Position numbers and translations under genes: made by a program. The notes under the pieces were generated by a model that made no database searches, had not been told where the DNA came from, and saw only the letters and a program-made list of their open reading frames with translations. From positions 1 through 64,000 of the forward strand of contig NZ_MBEU01000094.1 of NCBI RefSeq assembly GCF_001954275.1: 64,000 bases of DNA, in the 5' to 3' direction. Of the stretch, positions 6,909 to 15,375 are shown one piece after another (position 1 is the first letter of the stretch; each line of letters opens with the position of its first letter). The stretch comes from Mycobacterium sp. IS-836 (lineage in GTDB: Bacteria; Actinomycetota; Actinomycetes; Mycobacteriales; Mycobacteriaceae).

Positions 6909-8551
6909 GGCTGGCTCGCGGCGGCCGCAGTTTCCGCGCCGCTTTCGGCGGGTTCGGGCCGGTGTCGCTGTGCGGGCGGGCGTAGCCAGTCCGGCAGCCA
7001 ACCGGGCGGGGCGTCGGGGGCGCGGTCGAAAGGCCCGCCCGCCGGATCGTCCACCCGTCCACCCCAGCGCACCAGGTCCTCGTCCGGCCGGTAGATCTGC
7101 CGGATGACCAACGCGCACAGCGCCATGACCGCGATGTCGCGCAGCAACACCGTCGTCGTAAAGAACTGCTCCGGCAGCGCGCGGTTCGGGTTGCCGTACA
7201 GGAAATACATGCGCGGCACCCACACCACCGCGTCGATCGTCATCCACGCCAGAAGTATTCGGCGGTGCGGCAAGGCCAGCACGGCCAGCGGTACCAGCCA
7301 GAGGGAGAACTGCGGGCTCCACACCTTGTTGGTCAGCAGAAACGCCGCCACGACCAGAAACGCCAACTGCGCCACCCGCGGCCGTTGCGGAGCGGTCAGA
7401 GCGATGAAAGCGATTGCCGCGCAGCACAGTACGAACAGCACCGCAACAACCGTGTTGAGCACCGTGGGCGGTTCCCAGAAACCAAGCTTGGGATCGAAAC
7501 CGCGCCAGCCGGTGAATGATTTGACGACGTTGTAGAGCGAGTCCATGTCGTCGCCGCGGCGGGTGTTGAGCCGGAAGAACTCCGACCATCCTCGCGGAAA
7601 GAGCAGCAACACAGGTAAATTCACCAACGCCCAGGTCGCCGCGGCGGCCGCGGCGGTGCGGGTCCAGGCACGAAGGCGCCCGGTCCGTATTCCCAGCACC
7701 AGCATCGGGCCGAGGAACAACAGCGGGTACAGCTTGGCCGCGGCGCCCAACCCAATGAGCGCGCCAGCCAGGACGGGTTTGCGGCGCGCCCATGCCAGCA
7801 GTCCCGCGAGCGCGAATCCCGTTGCCAGCGCATCGAAGTTGGTGAATATCTGAAAGATCAACAGTGGTGAGGCCGCCACCAGCGCCGCATCCCAGATGCG
7901 ACGGCCGGAAAGGCCCGCGGTCGCCCAGACGGTCGCGAGCCAGGCCAGCGCCAGGCCGAAGGCCGCGACGTCGAAGAACACCACCACCTCGGCGACCACC
8001 GGAAGGGGGGCTACCTTGCTCAGCGCGGTGTAGGTTTTGGCCACCGCCATCGACGCGTACTGATAAAGACCGGTCAACACCGGATACTCCATGTATCGCA
8101 CCGCCGGCTGGCCGTCATAGCGGTTCTGCGGCGAACCGTTGTTGTCGCTTTCGATCCAGCTCGACTTGTACGGAAACTTGCCCTGGCTCAACAGTTCCGC
8201 GCCGTAGAGCGGCACCGTGTCGGAGTAGCACAACTCGTAGTAGGCGCGTTGGTTGTCCCAGTTGGCAACCCGCTGATCGCCGGTCCCGGTACCGGTGCTC
8301 TGCAGGCAGGCCGCCTTCGTCGACCAGCCGAGGGCCAGAAACACCAGCCCGATCAGAAACATGACCCGCAGCGGAGTCATCAGCCGGGCGCGCCCGATCA
8401 GCGCGTGCCGACCCACCGGTCCGCCGATGACATCCGCCAGGGCGGCACCCAGAGAATCGGTGTGGCTTGGGCAATCGCGGTTGCCGGCGCTACGCAAATC
8501 CGCGGCCAGCGGTCGCGGCGAAATGGCGCTCTGCTGCCGAGCGCCGGTCAC
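6905..8551 (-). CDS. GT-C (GT87-type) polyprenyl-phosphate-mannose mannosyltransferase, Rv0051-like
   Basis: 548 aa with a GTG start at 8551 that overlaps the ponA1 stop by 4 bp. The polytopic protein has about ten hydrophobic segments after residue 60. The first helix (VMFLIGLVFLALGW) is followed by an extracytoplasmic loop with acidic residues (NWDNQRAYYELCYSD), as in GT-C enzymes that use a lipid-linked mannose donor outside the membrane. The C-terminal tail is proline-rich and cytosolic. It resembles the PimE/GT87 group. The tight coupling with ponA1 suggests a cell-envelope role, but its acceptor cannot be read from the sequence. Confidence 0.8.
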   Translation of the reverse strand: MTGARQQSAISPRPLAADLRSAGNRDCPSHTDSLGAALADVIGGPVGRHALIGRARLMTPLRVMFLIGLVFLALGWSTKAACLQSTGTGTGDQRVANWDNQRAYYELCYSDTVPLYGAELLSQGKFPYKSSWIESDNNGSPQNRYDGQPAVRYMEYPVLTGLYQYASMAVAKTYTALSKVAPLPVVAEVVVFFDVAAFGLALAWLATVWATAGLSGRRIWDAALVAASPLLIFQIFTNFDALATGFALAGLLAWARRKPVLAGALIGLGAAAKLYPLLFLGPMLVLGIRTGRLRAWTRTAAAAAATWALVNLPVLLLFPRGWSEFFRLNTRRGDDMDSLYNVVKSFTGWRGFDPKLGFWEPPTVLNTVVAVLFVLCCAAIAFIALTAPQRPRVAQLAFLVVAAFLLTNKVWSPQFSLWLVPLAVLALPHRRILLAWMTIDAVVWVPRMYFLYGNPNRALPEQFFTTTVLLRDIAVMALCALVIRQIYRPDEDLVRWGGRVDDPAGGPFDRAPDAPPGWLPDWLRPPAQRHRPEPAESGAETAAAASQP

Positions 8552-11139
8552 GGTGGCGGCTGGAGGAATGGCGGGCCCCCGGGCGGTGGGCCACCCGGCT
8601 GGGGACCGCCCGATTGGACGCCACCCGGAGCCTGTGGTGGCGACGGCGCGACCGTGATCGTCGTGGGTGGACCAACGGGGATGGTGATCCCCGGCGCTAC
8701 CTCGACGGTGGGCTGGATGACCTGCTCGGACGGCGGCGGGGGCGGAGGAGGCGGCGCGGCGGGCACGCCGGCGTAACCGCCGATCTCGCTCGGTTTGGGG
8801 AAGGTCTCATTCGAGGTGCCCTTCAGCGCGCCGTCCATCGTCGCCTTCCAGATGTCCGACGGCAGGCCCGAACCGTAAACCTCTGCGCCCGAAGCGGTTA
8901 CCAGTGGCACGTTGTCTTGGACGGTGCCCACCCATACAGCCGTCGAGAGCGACGGCGTGTATCCGACCATCCACGCATCCTTGTTGGCTTTGGTGTCACC
9001 CAGCTGCACCGTGCCGGTCTTGGCGGCCGACGCGCGCCCGCCGGCCAGGGAGTGGCCACGCGAATAGGCGGCGATCGGCTGCATCGCCGCGGTGACGTTA
9101 TCCGCCACGCCCTTGTCGAGACGTTGCTCGCCGTTGTTGTCCGAGCCACCGGCGTCGAAAAGGACTTGCCCATCGGCATTGACGACCTTTTGCACCAGAT
9201 GCGGCCGGTGATACACACCGGACGCCGCCAGCGTGGCGTAGGCCGACGCCATGTCGATCGGTCGAGTTTGGTACTGCCCCAACACGATCCCGTTGTTCGG
9301 TGGCCCGCCCTTGCCATCCTCGGACAGCGTGTGCTCGACGCCCGGGAAGCTTTTCGCGATACCGGCTTGGTGCGCGGCGTCCGCGACCGCCTGCGGCCCG
9401 TTCTTGAGCTTGAGCATCAGCCGGTAGTAGGCGGTGTTGAGCGAAAGCTTCAGCGCCTCAGCGATGTTGCAGGTTCCGCAGCTCTCGCCGTCGACGTTGG
9501 TGATCTTGATGCCGTCCACCGTCAGCGGGGAACTGTCGACCTGGTAGCCCAGGCCGATCCCCTGCTGGAGTGCCGCAACAAGTGCGAACACCTTGAACGA
9601 CGATCCGGTCTGCAGGCCGGCCTGAGCGAAGTCGAAACCGTTGGCATCGGTACCGCCGTAGTAGGCGCGTATCGCGCCGTTGTGCGGGTCGATAGACACC
9701 GCGGCGGACCGCATGTCCGGGTCTTGCCCGTCGAGGTATTTCGAGACCGCCTTCTCCGCCGCCTGCTGGGCTTTCGGGTCGATGGTGGTGGTGACCTGCA
9801 GACCCTGCGTGTTGAGGGTCTGCTCGTCGATGTTGAACAGCTCCATCAGTTCCCTGGTCACCTGACGCTCGATCAGCCCGTTGGGGCCGGTCGTCTGATT
9901 CTGCGCGCGGGCCTGATCGGGCGGCACCGTGGGCGGAAAGACTTGTGCCGCGCGATCACTCGGCGACAGCGTCTTGGTTTCCACCATGCCATCCAGCACC
10001 CAGTTCCAGCGGGCCGCGGCACCCTTTGGATCGACGGCCGGGTCCAGTGAGGACGGGCGCCGAATCAGTGCCGCCAAGAGTGCGCCCTCGGCCACGGTGA
10101 GCTGCTCGACGGGCTTGTTGAAGTAGGCCTTGGCGGCGGCCGAAATCCCGTAGGCCCCCCGCCCGAAGTAGATGATGTTCAGATAGGCCTGCAGCACATC
10201 GTCTTTGGACCACTCCCCCGACATCTTGGTGGCAATGACCAACTCCTTGGCCTTGCGCAGCAGTCCACTGAACCCGTGTTGGGCGGAACCGACCAGGGCG
10301 TTCTTCACGTACTGCTGAGTGATCGTCGAACCGCCCTGCAGATCGCCGCCGCCAAAAAGGTTGTTGTTCACCGCCCGCGCGAATCCGCTAAAAGAAAAGC
10401 CCGGGTTGGAATAGAAGTTGCGGTCCTCGGCGGCGATTACCGCCTGGCGCACGTGCACCGGCACCTGGTTGATGTTTACATCGACCCGATTGCCTTCCGG
10501 GGGAATGATTTTCGCGATCTCCGAACCATCGCTGGCCAGGATCGTCGAGACCTGGTTGGTCCGGATGTTGCCCGGTTTGGGAATGTCGACGATGAAGTAC
10601 GCCATCGTGAAGGTGACGATCGGCAGCAACACCAGCACCGCCGCGGTGAGGTAGGCCGCGCGGCGCACCCACCGCCAATTGATCTGGTCGACCCAGCTCC
10701 AGTCCGGCCGCGGCCCTGCAGCCCGCGGGTCCGGTCCGATCGGATCACCGGGCCCACCGGGCCGGCGCGGTGGAGGCGGTGGTCCGGCCGGTGGCCGCTG
10801 ACCGGACATGGGACGGTGGCGCCGCCCAGGCGTTGGCGAGCGGCCGTCGAGCGCGGCCTTGACCTCATCGATCGCGTCGGTCGGCAGCGGTTTCGACGGC
10901 GGAGCGTCCAGCGCGGCCTTGACCTCATCGAGCGGATCGCGCCGCCTGGGGCTCCGGTCGTCGACGACGGGCGGAAGGATCGTCGTCATCCGGTCGTCGG
11001 GAGGAAGCGGCCGACGGGGGCGGGGCTCCTGGGGCGCGCCATCGTCCGGGCGGTCGGTGCTCGCATGCTTGCCCACGCGCTCAGTCGCTGGCCCGCTCGC
11101 CTCACCGGACGACTGGTCGTGGCGCCCTTCGTTACTCAA
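8548..11139 (-). CDS. ponA1: Bifunctional class A penicillin-binding protein PonA1
   Basis: 863 aa when started at the TTG at 11139 (SNEGRHDQSSG), which matches the MNSDGRHHQSS start of M. tuberculosis PonA1; the TTG overlaps the DUF5318 stop by 8 bp. The cytosolic N-terminal region (about 1-150) is proline-rich and disordered, followed by a single transmembrane helix (YLTAAVLVLLPIVTFTMAYFIV). The GT51 transglycosylase domain has EDRNFYSNPG and GGSTITQQYVKN; the transpeptidase has SxxK in TGSSFK, SLN and KTGT. The C-terminal tail is rich in Pro and Gly. It polymerises and crosslinks peptidoglycan at the growing pole and septum and is a known PknB substrate in M. tuberculosis. Confidence 0.96.
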   Translation of the reverse strand: MSNEGRHDQSSGEASGPATERVGKHASTDRPDDGAPQEPRPRRPLPPDDRMTTILPPVVDDRSPRRRDPLDEVKAALDAPPSKPLPTDAIDEVKAALDGRSPTPGRRHRPMSGQRPPAGPPPPPRRPGGPGDPIGPDPRAAGPRPDWSWVDQINWRWVRRAAYLTAAVLVLLPIVTFTMAYFIVDIPKPGNIRTNQVSTILASDGSEIAKIIPPEGNRVDVNINQVPVHVRQAVIAAEDRNFYSNPGFSFSGFARAVNNNLFGGGDLQGGSTITQQYVKNALVGSAQHGFSGLLRKAKELVIATKMSGEWSKDDVLQAYLNIIYFGRGAYGISAAAKAYFNKPVEQLTVAEGALLAALIRRPSSLDPAVDPKGAAARWNWVLDGMVETKTLSPSDRAAQVFPPTVPPDQARAQNQTTGPNGLIERQVTRELMELFNIDEQTLNTQGLQVTTTIDPKAQQAAEKAVSKYLDGQDPDMRSAAVSIDPHNGAIRAYYGGTDANGFDFAQAGLQTGSSFKVFALVAALQQGIGLGYQVDSSPLTVDGIKITNVDGESCGTCNIAEALKLSLNTAYYRLMLKLKNGPQAVADAAHQAGIAKSFPGVEHTLSEDGKGGPPNNGIVLGQYQTRPIDMASAYATLAASGVYHRPHLVQKVVNADGQVLFDAGGSDNNGEQRLDKGVADNVTAAMQPIAAYSRGHSLAGGRASAAKTGTVQLGDTKANKDAWMVGYTPSLSTAVWVGTVQDNVPLVTASGAEVYGSGLPSDIWKATMDGALKGTSNETFPKPSEIGGYAGVPAAPPPPPPPPSEQVIQPTVEVAPGITIPVGPPTTITVAPSPPQAPGGVQSGGPQPGGPPPGGPPFLQPPP

Positions 11140-11557
11140 TGGCCGTGCGGGCGCCGTTGCGCGCAGTCCGGGTGCCGCGCGTGCCCTTTGGCGGGCGTGC
11201 CGCGCCGAGCACATACGACTTGACCAGATGATTCCAGCTGCAGGTTCGGCACACCTCCACCACGTGGACCGCGAACTCGTCGTACCGGGTGGCCAGCAAG
11301 ACCAACTCTTCGGCCGTCCGCGCAGAGCCCGACACCGCGCCCAGGTGCTCGCCGAACACCCACGACACCAATGTGAGCTGCTCCTTGCGGCAGATCGGGC
11401 ACATCACCTGGCTGGTTTTTCCGTGAAACTTCGCGGCGCGCAGCAAATAGGGGTTCGCGTCACACACCTCGGACACACCGGTGCGGCCGGAGTACACCTC
11501 GGCCAGCACGGCGCGCCGCCGAAGCGCGTAGTCCACCACCTGTCGCTGCAGTCGCAC
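11132..11557 (-). CDS. DUF5318 zinc-ribbon-like protein (Rv0049-like)
   Basis: 141 aa with a GTG start at 11557 (RLQRQVVDYALRRRAVLAEVY), the start used by the M. tuberculosis counterpart; earlier codons do not fit the family. Two CxxC pairs, CPIC (MCPICRKEQL) and CRTC (CRTCSWNHL), can bind one zinc ion. The C-terminal tail is basic (RTARNGARTAIE). No catalytic motif is visible. Its stop overlaps the TTG start of ponA1, so PonA1 translation may depend on reading through this small gene. It is divergent from the DUF1707 gene to its right. Function unknown. Confidence 0.85.
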   Translation of the reverse strand: MRLQRQVVDYALRRRAVLAEVYSGRTGVSEVCDANPYLLRAAKFHGKTSQVMCPICRKEQLTLVSWVFGEHLGAVSGSARTAEELVLLATRYDEFAVHVVEVCRTCSWNHLVKSYVLGAARPPKGTRGTRTARNGARTAIE

Positions 11558-11682
11558 GCTGACCAGAGTACGTCGCGATGCCGGCCGCCGATATGCAACC
11601 AACGCCGTCGCTCTGGCTGAGGCGCCGTAATCGCTCGTCACATCCGGTGCCGAACTCGGCTCGGCCTTCTACGATCATGGCC

Positions 11683-12564
11683 GTGGCGAAATGGTTGGGA
11701 GCACCGGTCGGTGGCGGGACGACGTCGACCACCCGCGCCAAGGACACCGATCGGCAAGACGCCTGCGCGATTCTCGACAACGCCCTGGGCGACGGTGAAC
11801 TGTCCGGGGAAGAACACCGGCAACGAGTCAGCGGCGCCACCAATGCGGTCACGCTGGGTGATCTGCGGGCGCTGTTGGCCGACCTGCAGGTGAACAACGC
11901 CCCGGCCAAGCTGCGGGGCGCCAAGCCGCCGACGAAAGTCAGCGGATGGGTCATGCTGGTCGCCGCGTTCGTCGTCTCGGTGCTACTGGGAGTCGGAATC
12001 GGATGGGGCCTCTACGGCAACGCCGGCTCGCCGCTGGACTTCGGCAACGGCCGCGAGGACCCCGGGGCCAAACCGGACGGAGTGGCCCCCGTCGTGCTGA
12101 CCCCGCCCACGCAGCTGCATTCGGTCGGCGGGCTTACCGGCCTGATGGAGCAAACCCGCAAGAGGTTCGGGGATACCGTCGGCTATCGGCTGGTGATCTA
12201 CCCGACGTATGCCAGCCTCGACCGCCCCGACCCATCCGACGACCGACGTGTGCTCGACTACACCTACCGCGGCGGGTGGGGCGATCCGACCAGTTCCGCC
12301 AAGAGCTCCGTCGATGGGCCTGTGACGGCGGATCTCAGCAAGTTCGACATCGCGGCGACCGTGGGCATCATGCGCGGCGCCCCCGAAACCCTGCACATGA
12401 AGCAGGCCGACATCCGAACCATGTACCTGATCATTGAGCCCGGGAAGGATCCCACGGCGCCGGGGGCACTGTCGCTGTCCCTGTACGTTTCCAGCGATTA
12501 CGGCAGTGGTTCGATCACATTCGCGGGCGACGGCACCGTCAAGCGGTTGGATTTGCCCACCTAG
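11683..12564 (+). CDS. DUF1707 membrane protein (Rv0048c-like)
   Basis: 293 aa from the GTG at 11683 (AKWLGAPVGGG); an ATG two codons upstream is equally possible. Residues about 15-70 form a DUF1707 motif (DRQDACAILDNALGDGELSGEEHRQRV...TLGDLRALLADL), a short helical module common in actinobacterial membrane and regulatory proteins. A single transmembrane helix follows (VMLVAAFVVSVLLGVGIGWGLYG), then a ~180-residue C-terminal domain outside the membrane. The exported part has no known catalytic motif. It is divergent from the DUF5318-ponA1 pair with a ~125-bp shared promoter region. Confidence 0.85.
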   Translation: MAKWLGAPVGGGTTSTTRAKDTDRQDACAILDNALGDGELSGEEHRQRVSGATNAVTLGDLRALLADLQVNNAPAKLRGAKPPTKVSGWVMLVAAFVVSVLLGVGIGWGLYGNAGSPLDFGNGREDPGAKPDGVAPVVLTPPTQLHSVGGLTGLMEQTRKRFGDTVGYRLVIYPTYASLDRPDPSDDRRVLDYTYRGGWGDPTSSAKSSVDGPVTADLSKFDIAATVGIMRGAPETLHMKQADIRTMYLIIEPGKDPTAPGALSLSLYVSSDYGSGSITFAGDGTVKRLDLPT

Positions 12565-12608
12565 ACGGCCTATCCGGTGACCCCCGGCCGGGCACATTTC
12601 GCGGTGAT

Positions 12609-12637
12609 CAACAGCACACCAACACCAGGTGCTGTTG
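12609..12637. terminator. Inverted repeat downstream of the DUF1707 gene
   Basis: CAACAGCAC (12609-12617) and GTGCTGTTG (12629-12637) form a 9-bp stem with an 11-nt loop, 45 bp after the stop codon. No T tract follows, which is common for mycobacterial terminators. Its position just before the padR operator candidate leaves open a regulatory role. Confidence 0.35.
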
Positions 12638-12646
12638 TGGCTAATA

Positions 12647-12659
12647 TATCGAAACGATA
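12647..12659. promoter_or_regulatory. Candidate operator upstream of the PadR gene
   Basis: TATCG-AAA-CGATA is a perfect palindrome with 5-bp arms in an AT-rich pocket, 54 bp upstream of the PadR start. PadR proteins commonly repress their own promoter through such palindromes, so this is a plausible autoregulatory site. Confidence 0.4.
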
Positions 12660-12713
12660 CGATGACGCGAGGCGTCGGACCGTCGTAACCAGCCAAGCAA
12701 AGGGGGTGAGTCG

Positions 12714-13256
12714 ATGCTGGAGCTCGCCATCCTGGGGCTTCTGATCGAATCGCCCATGCACGGTTACGAGCTAAGGAAACGGCTGACCGGCCTACTCGGC
12801 GCCTTCCGTGCATTTTCGTACGGCTCGCTCTACCCGGCCCTGCGGCGCATGCAGGCCGACGGGTTGATTGCCGAGGATGCCGCCCCGGCCGGGACTCCGG
12901 TCCGGCGGGCAAGGCGCGTCTACCAACTGACCGAGGCGGGCCGTCGACGCTTCGGTGAGTTGGTGGCCGACACCGGTCCGCACAACTACACCGACGACGG
13001 CTTCGGGGTACACCTGGCCTTCTTCAACCGCACCCCGGCGGAGGCGCGGATGCGCATTCTGGAAGGCCGCCGCCGCCAGGTCGAGGAACGCCGAGAAGGT
13101 CTGCGTGAAGCCGTGGCGCGGGCCAGCAGCTCGTTCGATCGCTACACCCGCCAGCTTCACCAACTCGGGCTCGAGTCCAGCGAGCGCGAAGTCAAGTGGC
13201 TCAACGAGCTCATTGCTGCGGAACGGGCCATGCCTGGCCTCACCGAGCAGACGTAA
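12714..13256 (+). CDS. PadR family transcriptional regulator (Rv0047c-like)
   Basis: 180 aa, the same length as Rv0047c. The N-terminal winged helix (residues 1-85: LELAILGLLIESPMHGYELRKRL, SYGSLYPALRRMQADGLI, RRVYQLTEAGRRRF) is the PadR signature. The C-terminal part (about 105-165) is a long helical dimerisation region. GGGGGTGAG precedes the ATG. It sits 59 bp upstream of ino1 on the same strand, probably in one transcript, which suggests a link to inositol synthesis; the ligand is unknown. Confidence 0.92.
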   Translation: MLELAILGLLIESPMHGYELRKRLTGLLGAFRAFSYGSLYPALRRMQADGLIAEDAAPAGTPVRRARRVYQLTEAGRRRFGELVADTGPHNYTDDGFGVHLAFFNRTPAEARMRILEGRRRQVEERREGLREAVARASSSFDRYTRQLHQLGLESSEREVKWLNELIAAERAMPGLTEQT

Positions 13257-13315
13257 CCCCCTTGCACAAACCCGAATACAGCGACACCACGTTATTGAGT
13301 TAGGAGAACGCCCTA

Positions 13316-14413
13316 ATGAGTGAGCAACACGCGCCAAAGGCGTCGACGGATGTACGAGTCGCCATTGTCGGCGTCGGAAACTGCGCGTCCTCGCTTGTTC
13401 AGGGCGTCCAGTACTACTACGACGCCGACGCGAACAGCACTGTGCCGGGCTTGATGCACGTGAAGTTCGGCCAATACCACGTTCGCGACGTGAAGTTCGT
13501 GGCCGCGTTCGACGTCGACGCCAAGAAGGTCGGCTTCGATCTGTCCGAGGCGATCTTCGCGTCGGAGAACAACACGATCAAGATCGCCGACGTGCCGCCC
13601 ACCAACGTGACGGTGCAGCGCGGCCCGACGCTTGACGGCATCGGCAAGTACTACGCCGACACCATCGAGGTGTCCGACGCCGAGCCGGTCGACGTGGTCA
13701 AGGTGCTCAAGGAGAACAACGTCGACGTGCTGGTCTCCTACCTGCCGGTGGGCTCCGAGGAGGCGGACAAGTTCTACGCCCAATGCGCGATCGACGCGGG
13801 GGTGGCGTTCGTCAACGCGTTGCCGGTGTTCATCGCCTCGGACCCGGTGTGGGCCAAGAAGTTCGCCGACGCGGGCGTCCCGATCGTCGGGGATGACATC
13901 AAGAGCCAGGTCGGTGCCACCATCACCCACCGCGTGATGGCCAAGTTGTTCGAGGACCGCGGCGTGCAGCTCGACCGCACCATGCAGCTCAACGTCGGCG
14001 GCAACATGGACTTCCTGAACATGCTCGAACGCGAGCGGCTGGAGTCGAAGAAGATCTCCAAGACCCAGGCCGTGACGTCCAACCTGCAGCGCGAGTTCAA
14101 GACCAAAGACGTGCACATCGGCCCGTCCGATCACGTCGGCTGGCTCGACGACCGCAAGTGGGCCTACGTCCGCCTGGAGGGCCGTGCATTCGGTGACGTA
14201 CCGCTGAACCTGGAGTACAAGCTCGAGGTGTGGGATTCGCCGAACTCGGCGGGCGTCATCATCGACGCGGTGCGCGCCGCGAAGATCGCCAAGGACCGCG
14301 GCATCGGCGGACCGGTTGTGCCCGCTTCGGCGTACCTCATGAAGAGCCCGCCGCAGCAGTTGCCCGACGACGTCGCGCGCGCCCAGCTCGAAGAGTTCAT
14401 CATCGGGGCGTAG
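13316..14413 (+). CDS. ino1: Inositol-3-phosphate synthase
   Basis: 365 aa. Converts glucose 6-phosphate to myo-inositol 3-phosphate with NAD, the first step toward phosphatidylinositol, PIMs, LAM and mycothiol. The Rossmann nucleotide-binding motif is VAIVGVGNCASSLVQG near residue 16. The central catalytic segment includes VGDDIKSQVGATITHRV with the conserved lysine and LNVGGNMDFLNM; the C-terminal part carries GGPVVPASAYLMKSPP. AGGAG lies about ten bases before the ATG. A tight hairpin follows the stop codon. It lies directly downstream of the PadR gene. Confidence 0.97.
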   Translation: MSEQHAPKASTDVRVAIVGVGNCASSLVQGVQYYYDADANSTVPGLMHVKFGQYHVRDVKFVAAFDVDAKKVGFDLSEAIFASENNTIKIADVPPTNVTVQRGPTLDGIGKYYADTIEVSDAEPVDVVKVLKENNVDVLVSYLPVGSEEADKFYAQCAIDAGVAFVNALPVFIASDPVWAKKFADAGVPIVGDDIKSQVGATITHRVMAKLFEDRGVQLDRTMQLNVGGNMDFLNMLERERLESKKISKTQAVTSNLQREFKTKDVHIGPSDHVGWLDDRKWAYVRLEGRAFGDVPLNLEYKLEVWDSPNSAGVIIDAVRAAKIAKDRGIGGPVVPASAYLMKSPPQQLPDDVARAQLEEFIIGA

Positions 14414-14421
14414 TGGGTCGA

Positions 14422-14441
14422 GCGTCACGCCAGCGTGACGC
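14422..14441 (+). terminator. Hairpin after ino1
   Basis: GCGTCACGC-CA-GCGTGACGC is a perfect 9-bp inverted repeat beginning 9 bp after the ino1 stop. No T run follows. This short strong hairpin fits an L-type mycobacterial terminator for the padR-ino1 unit. It lies 16 bp before the next start. Confidence 0.5.
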
Positions 14442-14456
14442 ATAGAGTCGGAGATC

Positions 14457-15359
14457 GTGACCGAGATCTCCGAGGACGAACTGGTTGGACTGCACGAGTT
14501 CGCGCTGCTGTCCGAGAACGCCGAGCAGGCCGGGGTTTCAGGACCTCTGCCGCAGGTGCGGCGGATCGATTCCGGTCCAATTAGCGCACTGCAATGGGGT
14601 GACTCGCCGTCGCGGATCGTTTTCCTGCACGGCGGCGGGCAGAACGCGCACACATGGGACACGGTCATCGTCGGCGTCGGGGAGCCGGCGCTTGCGGTCG
14701 ACCTTCCCGGTCATGGACATTCCGCCTGGCGTGAGGACGGCGACTACTCACCGCAGCACAACGCCGAGACCCTGGTGCCGGCGCTGCGCGAGCTCGCACC
14801 GACCGTCGACCTTGTGGTGGGCATGTCGCTGGGCGGGTTGACCGGGATACGGCTGGCCGCTGTCGCGCCCGAGCTGGTGCCGGAATTGGTCCTCATCGAC
14901 GTGACCCCGTCAGCGCTGCAACGGCACGCCGAGCTGACCAAAGAGCAGCAAGGCACCGTCGCGCTGATGCACGGCGAGCGGGAGTTCCCGAGCTTCCAGG
15001 CGATGCTGGACCTCACGATCGCCGCCGCGCCGCACCGCGAGGTGACGGCGCTGCGCCGGGGCGTGTTCCATAACTCCCGCCGGCTCGACAACGGAAATTG
15101 GACGTGGCGCTATGACGCCATCCGAACGTTCCCCGACTTCGCCGGCCTGTGGGACGACGTCGACGCCCTGTCCGCGCCGATCACATTGGTGCGCGGCGGC
15201 TCATCGGGCTTCGTCACCGACGACGACGCGGCCGAACTCCGAAGGCGCGCAAAGCATTTCCGAACTGCACACGTCGTAGAGAATTCCGGGCACTCGGTGC
15301 AAAGCGATCAGCCGCGCGCACTGATCGATCTGGTGCGCGGGGTGCTCGAGGCACACTGA
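14457..15359 (+). CDS. Alpha/beta hydrolase (Rv0045c-like esterase)
   Basis: 300 aa with a GTG start at 14457. Alpha/beta-hydrolase fold: oxyanion segment FLHGGGQNAHTWD, strand ALAVDLPGHGHSAW, nucleophile elbow VVGMSLGGL with Ser at about residue 124, acid DVDALSAPITLVRGGSSGF region and catalytic His in VVENSGHSVQSDQP. A lid region lies between. M. tuberculosis Rv0045c is a characterised esterase for short acyl esters with nearly the same length. The natural substrate is unknown. It is followed 16 bp later by the F420-type oxidoreductase, and may be co-transcribed with it. Confidence 0.92.
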   Translation: MTEISEDELVGLHEFALLSENAEQAGVSGPLPQVRRIDSGPISALQWGDSPSRIVFLHGGGQNAHTWDTVIVGVGEPALAVDLPGHGHSAWREDGDYSPQHNAETLVPALRELAPTVDLVVGMSLGGLTGIRLAAVAPELVPELVLIDVTPSALQRHAELTKEQQGTVALMHGEREFPSFQAMLDLTIAAAPHREVTALRRGVFHNSRRLDNGNWTWRYDAIRTFPDFAGLWDDVDALSAPITLVRGGSSGFVTDDDAAELRRRAKHFRTAHVVENSGHSVQSDQPRALIDLVRGVLEAH

Positions 15360-15375
15360 GACTACGGTTGCACAC

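Noticed and set aside
6909..7793. An apparent ~295-residue N-terminal extension of the DJ-1 protein on the minus strand.
   Set aside because: It is a frame-shifted reading of the glycosyltransferase gene, which has clear membrane helices in its own frame.
8467..10050. A 527-codon plus-strand frame opposite ponA1.
   Set aside because: No start signal, no recognisable domain and antisense to intact ponA1 catalytic motifs.
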